Positions 7,503 through 14,957 of a DNA stretch of 22,785 nucleotides are shown here, piece by piece. Position numbers and translations under genes: made by a program. The DNA is from Rubritepida sp. (GTDB taxonomy: Bacteria > Pseudomonadota > Alphaproteobacteria > Acetobacterales > Acetobacteraceae), in the NCBI GenBank assembly GCA_028291485.1, contig JAQGHZ010000029.1:1-22785 (forward strand), given 5' to 3'. The notes beneath the pieces were generated by a model. The model searched no databases. It saw only the letters and a list, made by a program, of their open reading frames with translations, and was not told where the DNA came from. Position 1 is the first letter of the stretch; each line of letters opens with the position of its first letter.

Positions 7503-8254
7503 CTCCCAAGGAGTTGATCCGCAGCCGCGCCCAGGCTCTCGGCGAGTGGTTCCACAACATCGATCTGAAGGGCGTCCCGACCGCGCCCGACCATCCGCTG
7601 GGCAATCATCCGGGCCAGTTCTGGGATCAATTCAAGGACGCGCTCCCGCAGGACATGAGCGGCTGGAGCGTGCTCGACATCGGCTGCAACGGCGGCTTCT
7701 ACTCGCTGGAGATGAAGCGGCGCGGCGCGTCGCGCGTGCTCGGCATCGATCATGACGAGGACTATCTGGCGCAGGCCCGCTTCGCCGCGCGGACGCTCGG
7801 CCAGGACATCGAGTTCCGGAACCTGACGGTCTACGACGTGGCGGAGCTGGGCGAGCGCTTCGACCTCGTGATCTTCATGGGCGTGCTCTACCACCTGCGC
7901 CATCCGCTGCTCGCGCTGGATCTCATCCACGAGCATGTCGCGGCAAGGCTGATGCTGTTCCAATCCATGCAGCGCGGCTCGGGGGAGATCGCGCCCATCG
8001 CCGAGGACTATCCTTTCGAATCGACGGAGCCCATCGATCCCCCGGGCGCCCCGCGGCTGCACTTCATCGAGCACCGCTACGCCGGCGACCCCACGAATTG
8101 GTGGATCCCGAACCGCGCCTGCGCCGAGGCCATGCTGCGCAACACGGGCTTCGAGGTCCTGCGGAATCCGCATCCCGAGGTCTATCTCTGCGGCCGTGCC
8201 ACGCCCTCCGATGGCGCCGAGGCCGTTTATCCGGCCAGGGGTCCTCGCCCATGA
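7499..8254 (+). CDS. SAM-dependent methyltransferase (Rta_06860/CmoB-like family)
   Basis: This 251-residue class I methyltransferase has motif I VLDIGCNGGFYS (58-69), the acidic motif II region VLGIDHDEDYL, and the post-motif segment FDLVIFMGVLYHLRHPLLAL, which resembles CmoB and DUF1698 proteins. A conserved N-terminal block (WFHNIDLKGV, then HPLGNHPGQFW) precedes the Rossmann domain. From memory it resembles TIGR04290, a family described in the same 'rhizo-twelve' neighbourhood as the radical SAM protein seen here. AAGGAGG at 7482-7488 serves the ATG at 7499, which overlaps the phosphatase stop. It probably methylates a hydroxyl or carboxyl group on the locus product. A tRNA target as for CmoB is less likely in this context. 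Confidence 0.88.
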   Translation: MTPKELIRSRAQALGEWFHNIDLKGVPTAPDHPLGNHPGQFWDQFKDALPQDMSGWSVLDIGCNGGFYSLEMKRRGASRVLGIDHDEDYLAQARFAARTLGQDIEFRNLTVYDVAELGERFDLVIFMGVLYHLRHPLLALDLIHEHVAARLMLFQSMQRGSGEIAPIAEDYPFESTEPIDPPGAPRLHFIEHRYAGDPTNWWIPNRACAEAMLRNTGFEVLRNPHPEVYLCGRATPSDGAEAVYPARGPRP

Positions 8255-9138
8255 TGCATTCGGCGATGGTGTGGAACGAACCGAACAACAAGTCGCACTG
8301 GGATCCGGAGGTCGACCCCGACTGGGTCATCTTCGCCGAGACCGCGAGGCTCGCGGGCGAGGCCATCCGCGCGGAGAGCTCGCGGGTCACGCGTGTTCTG
8401 GGCGGCATGTCGCCCATCGACCCGCTCTTCCTGCGCAAGATGGAACACCGCGGCGTGCTGGGGCAGATGGACGCCGTCGCCGTTCACGGCTTTCCGCTGG
8501 ACTGGAACCTTTGGCAGATCGAGGAGTGGCCCGCGAAAATCGCGGAGATCGAGGCGGTCACGAACCTGCCGGTCTGGGTGTCGGAGGTCGGCGCCTCGTC
8601 TTTCGGCTCGGAAGAGGTGCAGGCCTGGGCGGTGGGCCGCACGGCGGGCCTGCTGAAGGACCGCTCACCGCGCGTCCACTGGTACAGCCTTTACGACCTG
8701 CCGCGCGAATGGGAGGCGACGACCCGCCACCGGGAGGCCGAAGGGTCTTCCTACTATCGCCACTTCCATATGGGGCTGTTGCGGCAGGACGGTTCGCCCA
8801 AGCCTGCCGCCGAAGCCTTCGGCGAGCATGGCCAGGGCTTGGGGATCTGCCAGTGGTTCCATTTCGAGGACCACCGGCTGGATGACGCGGCGGCCTGGCT
8901 GCGGCGGCTCGGCGTCCGGCAGCTGCGCACCGGCATCTCCTGGGCCGACAGCTACCGGCCCAATGCCCTCGCCTGGTTCGATCGCCAGATGGCAGCGCTG
9001 GAGGAATTCGAGGTCACGGTGACCTTCTGCTTCACGCCGGAGCATCGCGGGCTCGCCCCGCATCATACCAGCGCGCCTGTTGTGATCGAGGAATTCGCGG
9101 CCTTCTGCGCGAGCATGACGCGACGGTATGCCACGTGA
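8251..9138 (+). CDS. Glycoside hydrolase-like protein with permuted barrel order
   Basis: This 295-residue protein has clan GH-A hallmarks. The acid/base motif WNEPNNK (E10) sits at the extreme N-terminus, and the candidate nucleophile is E112 in VWVSEVGAS, about 100 residues later, as expected between strands 4 and 7. HWYSLYD (143-149) looks like strand 8, and MGLLRQDGSPKPAAEAF is a typical barrel end. Residues about 195-295 then look like the missing strands 1-3 (QWFHFEDHRLDDAAAWLRRL, GVRQLRTGISWAD, TVTFCFTPEH), ending at FCASMTRRYA, the kind of helix that normally precedes the WNEP strand. No signal peptide is visible. The ATG at 8251 overlaps the methyltransferase stop as ATGA. It may hydrolyse or transfer a glycoside of the locus product. 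A tandem arrangement of two partial domains is the alternative reading. Confidence 0.75.
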   Translation: MMHSAMVWNEPNNKSHWDPEVDPDWVIFAETARLAGEAIRAESSRVTRVLGGMSPIDPLFLRKMEHRGVLGQMDAVAVHGFPLDWNLWQIEEWPAKIAEIEAVTNLPVWVSEVGASSFGSEEVQAWAVGRTAGLLKDRSPRVHWYSLYDLPREWEATTRHREAEGSSYYRHFHMGLLRQDGSPKPAAEAFGEHGQGLGICQWFHFEDHRLDDAAAWLRRLGVRQLRTGISWADSYRPNALAWFDRQMAALEEFEVTVTFCFTPEHRGLAPHHTSAPVVIEEFAAFCASMTRRYAT

Positions 9139-9153
9139 ATCCCCGCCAATCGC

Positions 9154-9167
9154 CGCAGATTTCTGCG
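9154..9167. repeat. Perfect 14-bp palindrome after the glycosidase gene
   Basis: CGCAGATTTCTGCG has 6-bp perfect arms around TT and begins 16 bp after the stop of the glycosidase-like gene. It is too weak and lacks a T-run, so it is a poor terminator. It could be an operator in the gap before the oxidase operon. Confidence 0.25.
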
Positions 9168-9227
9168 CGACAACAGTCCAATACCGCAACACTGACGCAT
9201 GGCGAACGTTGGTGAGGGACGCGGCCG

Positions 9228-9245
9228 ATCACTCCTAGAAGTGAT
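9228..9245. promoter_or_regulatory. Inverted repeat ATCACT-N6-AGTGAT before the oxidase operon
   Basis: Six-base perfect arms are separated by CCTAGA and end 5 bp before the GGAGGAG ribosome binding site of the cytochrome c lipoprotein gene. The size and spacing fit a dimeric repressor site or a small leader hairpin. It does not match the FNR (TTGAT-N4-ATCAA) consensus. The rest of the 124-bp gap shows no clear -35/-10 pair. Confidence 0.3.
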
Positions 9246-9262
9246 GCGCCGGAGGAGCAGCG

Positions 9263-9814
9263 ATGCGCTTAGGCGTCAGGATCAAGCTGGGGGCCCGAAG
9301 GATGGCGATCCTGACGTCCGCGGTCCTGGCGCTGGCCGCGTGCGAGCGCGAGGAGCGGAGCACTCGGGTCGATCCGCCTGTCGCCGCCGCGCTGGACGCG
9401 GTCGCGGTCATGCCGAACGGCATCGGCGGTCGCCCGCCGGAAGTCCATGCGGCGCTCGGAAAGCCCTACCGCAGCAATGCCTACCAGCTGTCGCAGGGCA
9501 AGCAGCTTTATGAATGGTTCGGCTGCCAGAGTTGCCACGCCGATGGCCAGGGCGGATCGGGTCCGTCGCTGATCGACGGCTGGTGGGAGTATGGCCCCGA
9601 CCTCGTGTCTATCTACGTCTCGATCCGCGACGGGCGGCCACACGGCATGCCGTCCTTTCGCAACCGGCTGACGAACGATCAGATCTGGCAATTGGCCGGC
9701 TACATCCAGGTGCTGGGCGCCTACAGCGCCGACACGGCGGCGCCCAGCCGCAGCGACCGGCCCCAGACCCGCCCGGCGGAGAACCGGGCGCCGGCGACCA
9801 TGGCGCCGCACTGA
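9263..9814 (+). CDS. Cytochrome c lipoprotein, first gene of the oxidase operon
   Basis: This 183-residue protein begins with a lipoprotein signal peptide ending in the lipobox LAAC (C27), so it should be anchored in a membrane facing the periplasm. One c-type heme site is present, CQSCH (C88, C91, H92), with M129 in HGMPSF as the probable distal ligand. The C-terminal tail is Pro/Arg-rich and likely disordered. The family is class I monoheme cytochrome c. It probably feeds electrons to the CuA site of the oxidase encoded by the next genes. GGAGGAG (9251-9257) precedes the ATG at 9263, and subunit II starts 2 bp after its stop. Confidence 0.88.
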   Translation: MRLGVRIKLGARRMAILTSAVLALAACEREERSTRVDPPVAAALDAVAVMPNGIGGRPPEVHAALGKPYRSNAYQLSQGKQLYEWFGCQSCHADGQGGSGPSLIDGWWEYGPDLVSIYVSIRDGRPHGMPSFRNRLTNDQIWQLAGYIQVLGAYSADTAAPSRSDRPQTRPAENRAPATMAPH

Positions 9815-9816
9815 AG

Positions 9817-10809
9817 ATGGCGACGCGCCGCCTCCCTCCCCTCGCCCTGCTCGCCTGCGCCTCGGCGACCGGCTGCAGCGGCTGGCAATCGGCGCTGGAT
9901 GCGCGCGGCAGCGGCTCAAGGGCGCTGGAAGCCCTGTTCTGGCCCGTGACGGCCGCCTTGGCGCTGGTCTGGCTGGCCGTGATGCTCGTGCTCGCGGCGG
10001 CGCTGCTGCGCCGCAGGCGACCGGTGCCGGCGCAGGCGGCGCGGCGGTCGGAGATCGCCGTCTGGGCAGCGACGCTCGCGACGGTGCTGGTGATCACCGT
10101 CCTGACGGTGGCCAGCCATCTCACCACCCGCCACATCTCCCGCGCCGCGGCAGACCCGCTCGTCATCCAGGTGCGCGGCTACCAATGGTGGTGGCAGGTA
10201 ACCTATCCCGACAGCGACGGCACGGGCGCGGTCGTCACCGCGAACGAGATCCACCTGCCGGTCGGACGGCAGGTGCGCCTGGAGCTGAGCTCGGCCGATG
10301 TCATCCATTCCTTCTGGGTGCCCAGCCTGACGGGCAAGCAGGACATGATCCCCGGCCGAGACAACCAGCTGACCTTCGTGGCGGAGACGCCGGGCATCCT
10401 GCGCGGCCAATGCGCCGAGTTCTGCGGGCTGCAGCATGCCCATATGGCCCTGCTGATGGTCGTGGAGCCGCCGGCGGAGTTCGAGGCCTGGCTCGCGGCA
10501 CAGCGGCAGGAAGCGGCCCCGCCCGCCGGACCGATGCTGCGCGACGGCCAGCGCATCTTCGAGCAACGCCCCTGCGGCGCCTGCCACCGCGTGCGCGGCA
10601 CGGCCGCCGCCGGCGAGATCGGCCCGGACCTGACCCATTTCGCCTCGCGCGGCACGCTCGCCGCCGGCGTCCTGCCGATGACGCGGGGTGCCATCGCCGC
10701 TTGGATCGCCGATCCGCAGACCATCAAGCCCGGCAACAACATGCCGCTCGTACCCCTCGCCCCGGATGAGCTGCAGGCGGTCTCGGCCTGGCTGGCGAGC
10801 CTGCGATGA
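9817..10809 (+). CDS. coxB: Cytochrome c oxidase subunit II with fused cytochrome c (caa3-type)
   Basis: This 330-residue protein has an N-terminal signal-like segment with a cysteine at C20, two transmembrane helices (about 42-64 and 80-100), and the CuA cupredoxin domain with GYQWWWQVTYP at 121-131. CuA ligands are complete: H164, C199, E201, C203, H207 and M210 (GQCAEFCGLQHAHM). A fused C-terminal cytochrome c domain carries CGACH (C253, C256, H257) and M309. This is the caa3 arrangement and resembles CoxM of the Bradyrhizobium coxMNOP cluster as I remember it. It accepts electrons from soluble or anchored cytochrome c and passes them to heme a in subunit I. The ATG at 9817 follows the upstream stop closely. 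Its stop overlaps the subunit I start as ATGA. Confidence 0.93.
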   Translation: MATRRLPPLALLACASATGCSGWQSALDARGSGSRALEALFWPVTAALALVWLAVMLVLAAALLRRRRPVPAQAARRSEIAVWAATLATVLVITVLTVASHLTTRHISRAAADPLVIQVRGYQWWWQVTYPDSDGTGAVVTANEIHLPVGRQVRLELSSADVIHSFWVPSLTGKQDMIPGRDNQLTFVAETPGILRGQCAEFCGLQHAHMALLMVVEPPAEFEAWLAAQRQEAAPPAGPMLRDGQRIFEQRPCGACHRVRGTAAAGEIGPDLTHFASRGTLAAGVLPMTRGAIAAWIADPQTIKPGNNMPLVPLAPDELQAVSAWLASLR

Positions 10810-12719
10810 GTTCCGACGCCCGGCCGCGTGGCCTTCGCGACCACCAGCTCGACGATGCCGCCGGCGCCGAAGCGCTGGAGCGCACATGGCGCACGCCTTC
10901 CGGCTGGCGCGGCTTCTTCACCACCGTCGATCACAAGATTATCGGCCGGCGCTACATCGTGACCGCATTCATCTTCCTCGCTCTCGGCGGCATCCTCGGC
11001 CTGGTGATGCGCCTGCAGCTGGCGTGGCCGGAAGCGCGGTATCTGGACCCCGATCTCTACAACCAGATCTTCACCATGCACGGCTCGAACATGATGTTCC
11101 TCTTCGCCGTTCCCGTGATGGAAGCGATGGGGGTCTACCTCGTTCCGCTGATGGTCGGCACGCGCAACATCGCCTTCCCGCGCCTCAACGCCTTCTCCTA
11201 CTGGATCTATCTGGCCGGTGGATTGCTGCTGTGGATCTCCTTCGCGCTCGGCATGGCGCCGGATGTCGGCTGGTTCGCCTATGTGCCGCTGTCGGGGCCG
11301 CAATACGGCGCGGGCAAGCGGGCCGATATCTGGGCGCAGATGATCACCTTCACGGAGCTGTCGGCGCTCGCGGTCGCGGTCGAGATCGTGGTGACGGTGC
11401 TGAAGCAGCGGGCGCCGGGCATGTCGCTCGACCGCATGCCGCTCTTCGTCTGGACCATGCTGGTGACGGCCTTCGTCATCATCCTCGCCATGCCCGCCAT
11501 CATGATCGCCAGCACCAGCCTGATCCTGGACCGGCTGGTCGGCACGCATTTCTTCAACCCGGCGGAGGGCGGAGACGTGCTGCTGTGGCAGCACCTGTTC
11601 TGGTTCTTCGGCCATCCCGAGGTCTACATCATCTTCCTGCCCGCGGTCGGCATGATCTCCACCATCCTGGCGACCTTCTCGCGCCGCCCGGTCTTCGGCT
11701 ATGAGCCCATGGTCCTCGCGCTGGTCGGGACGGCCCTGCTCGCCTTCGGGCTGTGGGTGCACCACATGTTCACGACCGGGCTGCCGCGGGTGGCGGAGGG
11801 CTTCTTCACCGCGTCCAGCATGGCGATCGCAGTCCCCAGCGGCCTGCAGATCTTCTGCTGGATCGTCACGCTCTGGTATGGCCGGCCTGTCTATCGCACA
11901 CCGCTGCTCTACGTGCTCGCCTTCTTCTTCACCTTCATCATCGGCGGCATGACCGGCGTGATGGTGGCCTCCGTCCCGCTCGACACGCAACTCCACGACA
12001 CCTACTTCGTCGTCGCGCATTTCCACTACGTGCTGATCGGCGGCGCCGTCTTTCCGCTGCTCGGCGCGGTGCACTACTGGTTCCCCAAGATCACCGGACG
12101 GATGCCGAGCGAGCGGCTGGGGCGCTGGAGCGTCGCGCTCACCTTCATCGGCTTCAACCTGACCTTCTTTCCGATGCATCTGCTCGGCCTGCAGGGGATG
12201 ACGCGGCGAATCTACACCTACCAGGCGGAGATGGGCTGGGGCGGGCTGAACCTCTTCGTCAGCCTGAGCGCGCTGGTGCTCGCCGCGGGCTTCCTGGTCT
12301 TCTTCGTCAACCTCGGGCGCGCTGCCCGCCATGGCGAGCCCGCCGGGGACAATCCATGGGGCGCGCCGACCCTCGAATGGGCGACCGCCTCGCCGCCGCC
12401 GCCCTACAACTTCGCGATGATCCCGGTGGTGCGCAGCGCGCACCCGCTCTGGGACGACGAAGAGGTCCTGCCGGTCGCCTCGGGGCTGCGTGTGGACCGC
12501 CGGGAGCTGCTGGTCACCCGCGTGACGGATGCCCGCCCGGAGGCGAGGGAATCGTCGCCGCGGAATTCCATCTGGCCGTTCTGGTCGGCAGTCGCCACCA
12601 CCATCATGCTCATCAGCTCCATCTTCACGCCCTGGGCCGTGGTCTGGGGCGCGGTGCCGATCGCGATCGCCCTGACCTTCTGGTTCTGGCCGCGCGGCAT
12701 GCCGGAGGAGGAATCGTGA
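10806..12719 (+). CDS. ctaD: Cytochrome c oxidase subunit I (heme-copper oxidase, atypical proton channels)
   Basis: This 637-residue multi-spanning protein keeps all heme and copper ligands: H92 (heme a), H270 with Y274 in GHPEVY (crosslinked His-Tyr), H319/H320 (CuB), H405 (heme a3) and H407 (heme a). Glu272 of the A-type family is present. The D-channel aspartate (usual GAPDMAFP) is replaced by N121 in GTRNIAFP, the asparagine of the usual GFGNY motif by V110, and the K-channel lysine (usual PTGIKIFSW) by Q348 in PSGLQIFCW. Two extra helices follow near the C-terminus (NSIWPFWSAVATTIMLIS onward), as in caa3 oxidases. The start overlaps coxB as ATGA and the stop overlaps subunit III as GTGA. 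It should reduce oxygen to water at the cytoplasmic membrane; pumping efficiency is doubtful. Confidence 0.93.
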   Translation: MSSDARPRGLRDHQLDDAAGAEALERTWRTPSGWRGFFTTVDHKIIGRRYIVTAFIFLALGGILGLVMRLQLAWPEARYLDPDLYNQIFTMHGSNMMFLFAVPVMEAMGVYLVPLMVGTRNIAFPRLNAFSYWIYLAGGLLLWISFALGMAPDVGWFAYVPLSGPQYGAGKRADIWAQMITFTELSALAVAVEIVVTVLKQRAPGMSLDRMPLFVWTMLVTAFVIILAMPAIMIASTSLILDRLVGTHFFNPAEGGDVLLWQHLFWFFGHPEVYIIFLPAVGMISTILATFSRRPVFGYEPMVLALVGTALLAFGLWVHHMFTTGLPRVAEGFFTASSMAIAVPSGLQIFCWIVTLWYGRPVYRTPLLYVLAFFFTFIIGGMTGVMVASVPLDTQLHDTYFVVAHFHYVLIGGAVFPLLGAVHYWFPKITGRMPSERLGRWSVALTFIGFNLTFFPMHLLGLQGMTRRIYTYQAEMGWGGLNLFVSLSALVLAAGFLVFFVNLGRAARHGEPAGDNPWGAPTLEWATASPPPPYNFAMIPVVRSAHPLWDDEEVLPVASGLRVDRRELLVTRVTDARPEARESSPRNSIWPFWSAVATTIMLISSIFTPWAVVWGAVPIAIALTFWFWPRGMPEEES

Positions 12720-13318
12720 AGCAGCGCATCGTCCTGGATCTCACAGAGCTGACTCCGAATGCGATGGGCAGCGCGAGCCTGACCTGGTGGGGCACGCTCG
12801 CCTTCATGCTGATCGAAGGCACCGGCTTCGTGATGATGATCGCCGTGTATCTCTACCTGGCCAGCCTCGCGCCCGCCTGGCCGCCGGACTCCCCGCCCCC
12901 CGATCTCGGCCCCGGCCTCTGGGTGACCCTGATCCTGCTGGTCAGCGTGGTACCGAACATCCTAGTCTCCCGCTGGGCCGGTCGCGGCGATCTGAGGCGG
13001 GTGCGGATCGGGCTCGTCATCATGACGCTGCTCGGCGCCGTGGCGCTGGTGCCCCGCATCTACGAATTCCCCGCGATGCACGTGATGTGGGACAGCAACG
13101 CCTATGGCTCGGTCGTGTGGACGCTGCTCGGCCTGCACACCACGCATATCCTGACGGACCTGATGGACACCGTCGTACTGTGCGCCCTGATGTTCACGCG
13201 CCGCGGCGACAACCCGCGGCGCTTCGGCGATGTGCAAGACAATGCGCTCTATTGGAATTTCGTCGTGCTGGCCTGGCTGCCGATTCTGGCCTGTCTCTAC
13301 GGGGTGCCGCGGCAATGA
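12716..13318 (+). CDS. Cytochrome c oxidase subunit III-like protein
   Basis: This 200-residue protein has about five transmembrane helices. It matches the end of subunit III: LLGLHTTHILTDLMD (137-151) corresponds to the helix with HxxH, and ALYWNFVVLAWLPIL (177-191) to the usual YWHFVDVVW. The acidic residue E34 in FMLIEGTGF corresponds to the conserved glutamate of helix III. It is shorter than a seven-helix subunit III, as expected for the five-helix form found with extended subunit I. GTG is the start codon, overlapping the subunit I stop as GTGA, with GGAGGAGG about 5 nt upstream. It would stabilise the oxidase core in the membrane. Confidence 0.85.
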   Translation: MKQRIVLDLTELTPNAMGSASLTWWGTLAFMLIEGTGFVMMIAVYLYLASLAPAWPPDSPPPDLGPGLWVTLILLVSVVPNILVSRWAGRGDLRRVRIGLVIMTLLGAVALVPRIYEFPAMHVMWDSNAYGSVVWTLLGLHTTHILTDLMDTVVLCALMFTRRGDNPRRFGDVQDNALYWNFVVLAWLPILACLYGVPRQ

Positions 13319-13659
13319 CCGCGCGCGACCGCAACCGCTGGGCTCTCGCCCTGGCCGGGTGGCTGATCGGCCCGGTTTGCTGGGCCATCGCCACGCAGGC
13401 CGGACAGATCCTGCCCTATGCCGACTGCCGCGCGCAGTGGCCCTGGAGCCTGCCGGTGCCGCTCGCTGGCGCCGCGCTCTCGGCTGCCTCCGCCTGGCTC
13501 GCCTGGCGGAGCCTTGCGAGCCGCCGGGGCGGGACGCGACGGGGCGATGCGGCCTTCGCGCTCGTCGCCTCGCTCGGCGCGATGCTCGGCCTGCTTCTGG
13601 CATTGGCGATGCTGCTGCAGGCGATCGGCCCCATGGTGCTGACCGGATGCGAAAGATAG
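13315..13659 (+). CDS. Small membrane protein of the oxidase operon, function unknown
   Basis: This 114-residue protein has three predicted transmembrane helices (about 8-30, 46-66 and 79-103) and three cysteines (C22, C38, C112) near membrane boundaries. I do not recognise a named family. Its position between subunit III and CtaG, with ATGA overlap upstream and a 13-bp overlap with ctaG downstream, suggests a small oxidase subunit or an assembly partner. It may correspond to an accessory gene of alternative oxidase clusters such as coxMNOP, but this is a guess from position. The GC-rich third codon positions and tight packing support it as a real gene. Confidence 0.75.
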   Translation: MTARDRNRWALALAGWLIGPVCWAIATQAGQILPYADCRAQWPWSLPVPLAGAALSAASAWLAWRSLASRRGGTRRGDAAFALVASLGAMLGLLLALAMLLQAIGPMVLTGCER

Positions 13660-14552
13660 CCGCCCGCATCGCAGGCCTCCTCGCGGCGGCGCTGCCGGCC
13701 GCCGCGCTCGCCCATGGCGACGCGCCGCATGGCGACGGGCTGCCCTGGACCTTCGATCCCTGGGTGGTGACACCGCTGCTCGCGACGCTGCTGCTCTACG
13801 GGATCGGCCTCGCCGCGCTCTGGCGGCATGCGGGCACGGGGCGCGGCATCGGCTTCTCCCATGCGGCCGCCTATCTCTGCGGCTGGCTGGTGCTCGCTGG
13901 CGCGCTGACCTCGCCATTGCATTGGCTGGGCGAGCATCTCTTCACGGCACATATGATCGAGCACGAGCTCGCCATGGCCGTCGCCGCGCCGCTGCTGGTG
14001 CTCGGCCGGCCGATGGCGGCGGCCCTCTGGGCCTTTCCGCTCTCGACCCGGCAGCGCCTGACGCGGATCACGAGATCGCGGCCGGCGCGGGCCGTCTGGG
14101 GGGCGCTGACCTTGCCTCCGGTCGCGACGGTGCTGCACGGCCTCGCCATCTGGGTCTGGCATGTGCCGCAGTTCTTCGACGCGACGGTGACGCAGATCGG
14201 CCTGCACCGGCTGCAGCATCTGAGCTTCGTCCTGACGGCGCTGCTCTTCTGGTGGGCGCTGCTGCGGCGCAGCCACCCCCTCGGCGCCGCGGGACATCTC
14301 TTCGTCACCATGATCCACACCGGCCTCCTCGGCGCCCTGCTGACCTTCGCGCCGCGCGTGCTCTATGCGCGGCAGACCTTCGACGCGATGCGCTGGGGGC
14401 TGACGCCGCTCGAGGACCAGCAGCTCGCGGGCGCCGTGATGTGGGCGCCGGGCGGCCTGATCTATGCGGGAGCGGCCCTGGGCTTCATCGCCCTGCATCT
14501 GGCGCGCCAGGGCCGGCAGCCCACCGAATTCAGCGCCCTGAGGATTCCATGA
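13647..14552 (+). CDS. ctaG: CtaG-type cytochrome c oxidase assembly protein (caa3_CtaG)
   Basis: This 301-residue protein starts with a cleavable-looking signal peptide (residues 1-22, ending ALA) followed by HGDAPHGDG, a His-rich segment suited to copper. About seven transmembrane helices follow. The family motif is seen as AHMIEHELAMAVAAPLLVLG (101-120, with H102 and H106), and later histidines occur at LHGLAIWVWH and HRLQHLSF. It belongs to the Bacillus CtaG family (Pfam caa3_CtaG), not the Cox11 type also called CtaG in alphaproteobacteria. It is thought to help insert copper at the CuA/CuB sites. The ATG at 13647 lies inside the end of the upstream gene, and the stop overlaps the next cytochrome gene as ATGA. 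Confidence 0.9.
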   Translation: MRKIAARIAGLLAAALPAAALAHGDAPHGDGLPWTFDPWVVTPLLATLLLYGIGLAALWRHAGTGRGIGFSHAAAYLCGWLVLAGALTSPLHWLGEHLFTAHMIEHELAMAVAAPLLVLGRPMAAALWAFPLSTRQRLTRITRSRPARAVWGALTLPPVATVLHGLAIWVWHVPQFFDATVTQIGLHRLQHLSFVLTALLFWWALLRRSHPLGAAGHLFVTMIHTGLLGALLTFAPRVLYARQTFDAMRWGLTPLEDQQLAGAVMWAPGGLIYAGAALGFIALHLARQGRQPTEFSALRIP

Positions 14553-14944
14553 TCCGCCCGCGCACCCTCGTCGCCGCCGGCCTGCTGCTGGTGGTCGCAG
14601 GCGGCGCGGCCGGATGGCTGTCGCAGGGGAACTCGCGCAAGGAAGAGATCGCGCGCGCCCTGACCGGCGGTGATCCGCGGGGGGCGCCGGCGCTGCTGAC
14701 CCGCTACGGCTGCGGCGGCTGCCACGCCATACCCGGCGTGCCCGGTGCCGATGGCCGGGTCGGGCCGCCGCTCGGCGGCCTTCGCGAGCGCGTCTATATC
14801 GCGGGGGTGCTGCCGAACACGGCGGAAAACCTGCTGCAATGGCTCCGGGATCCGCCGGCACATGCGCCGGGAACCGCCATGCCGCCGACCGGCATCACCG
14901 AGGCAGAAGCGCGCGACGTCGCCGCCTATCTCTACGCGCATTGA
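14549..14944 (+). CDS. Membrane-anchored cytochrome c, last gene of the oxidase operon
   Basis: This 131-residue protein has an N-terminal hydrophobic segment (about 7-24) that serves as signal or anchor, and one heme c motif CGGCH (C55, C58, H59), with M111 in TAMPPTGI as the probable distal ligand. It resembles small class I cytochromes c and is likely a periplasmic electron carrier to the CuA/heme c domains of subunit II. GAGG lies 5 nt before the ATG at 14549, which overlaps the ctaG stop. The gene ends 13 bp from the stop of the converging diheme cytochrome gene, leaving no room for a conventional terminator; the small dyad AGGC-CTT-GCCT there has no T-run. Confidence 0.88.
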   Translation: MIRPRTLVAAGLLLVVAGGAAGWLSQGNSRKEEIARALTGGDPRGAPALLTRYGCGGCHAIPGVPGADGRVGPPLGGLRERVYIAGVLPNTAENLLQWLRDPPAHAPGTAMPPTGITEAEARDVAAYLYAH

Positions 14945-14957
14945 GCGAAGGCCTTGC

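Noticed and set aside
10203..12443. 746-codon open frame on the minus strand opposite the oxidase genes
   Set aside because: It is rich in His, Glu, Arg and Asp with no recognisable domain, lies antisense to clear CoxB/CtaD coding sequence, and is a normal artefact of high GC content.
13416..14861. Long minus-strand open frame opposite ctaG and the cytochrome gene
   Set aside because: Low-complexity Arg/Ala/Pro composition and complete overlap with a well-supported gene.
14945..14957. Bidirectional terminator between the converging cytochrome genes
   Set aside because: Only a short dyad is present with no T-run on either strand, so a rho-independent terminator cannot be supported.
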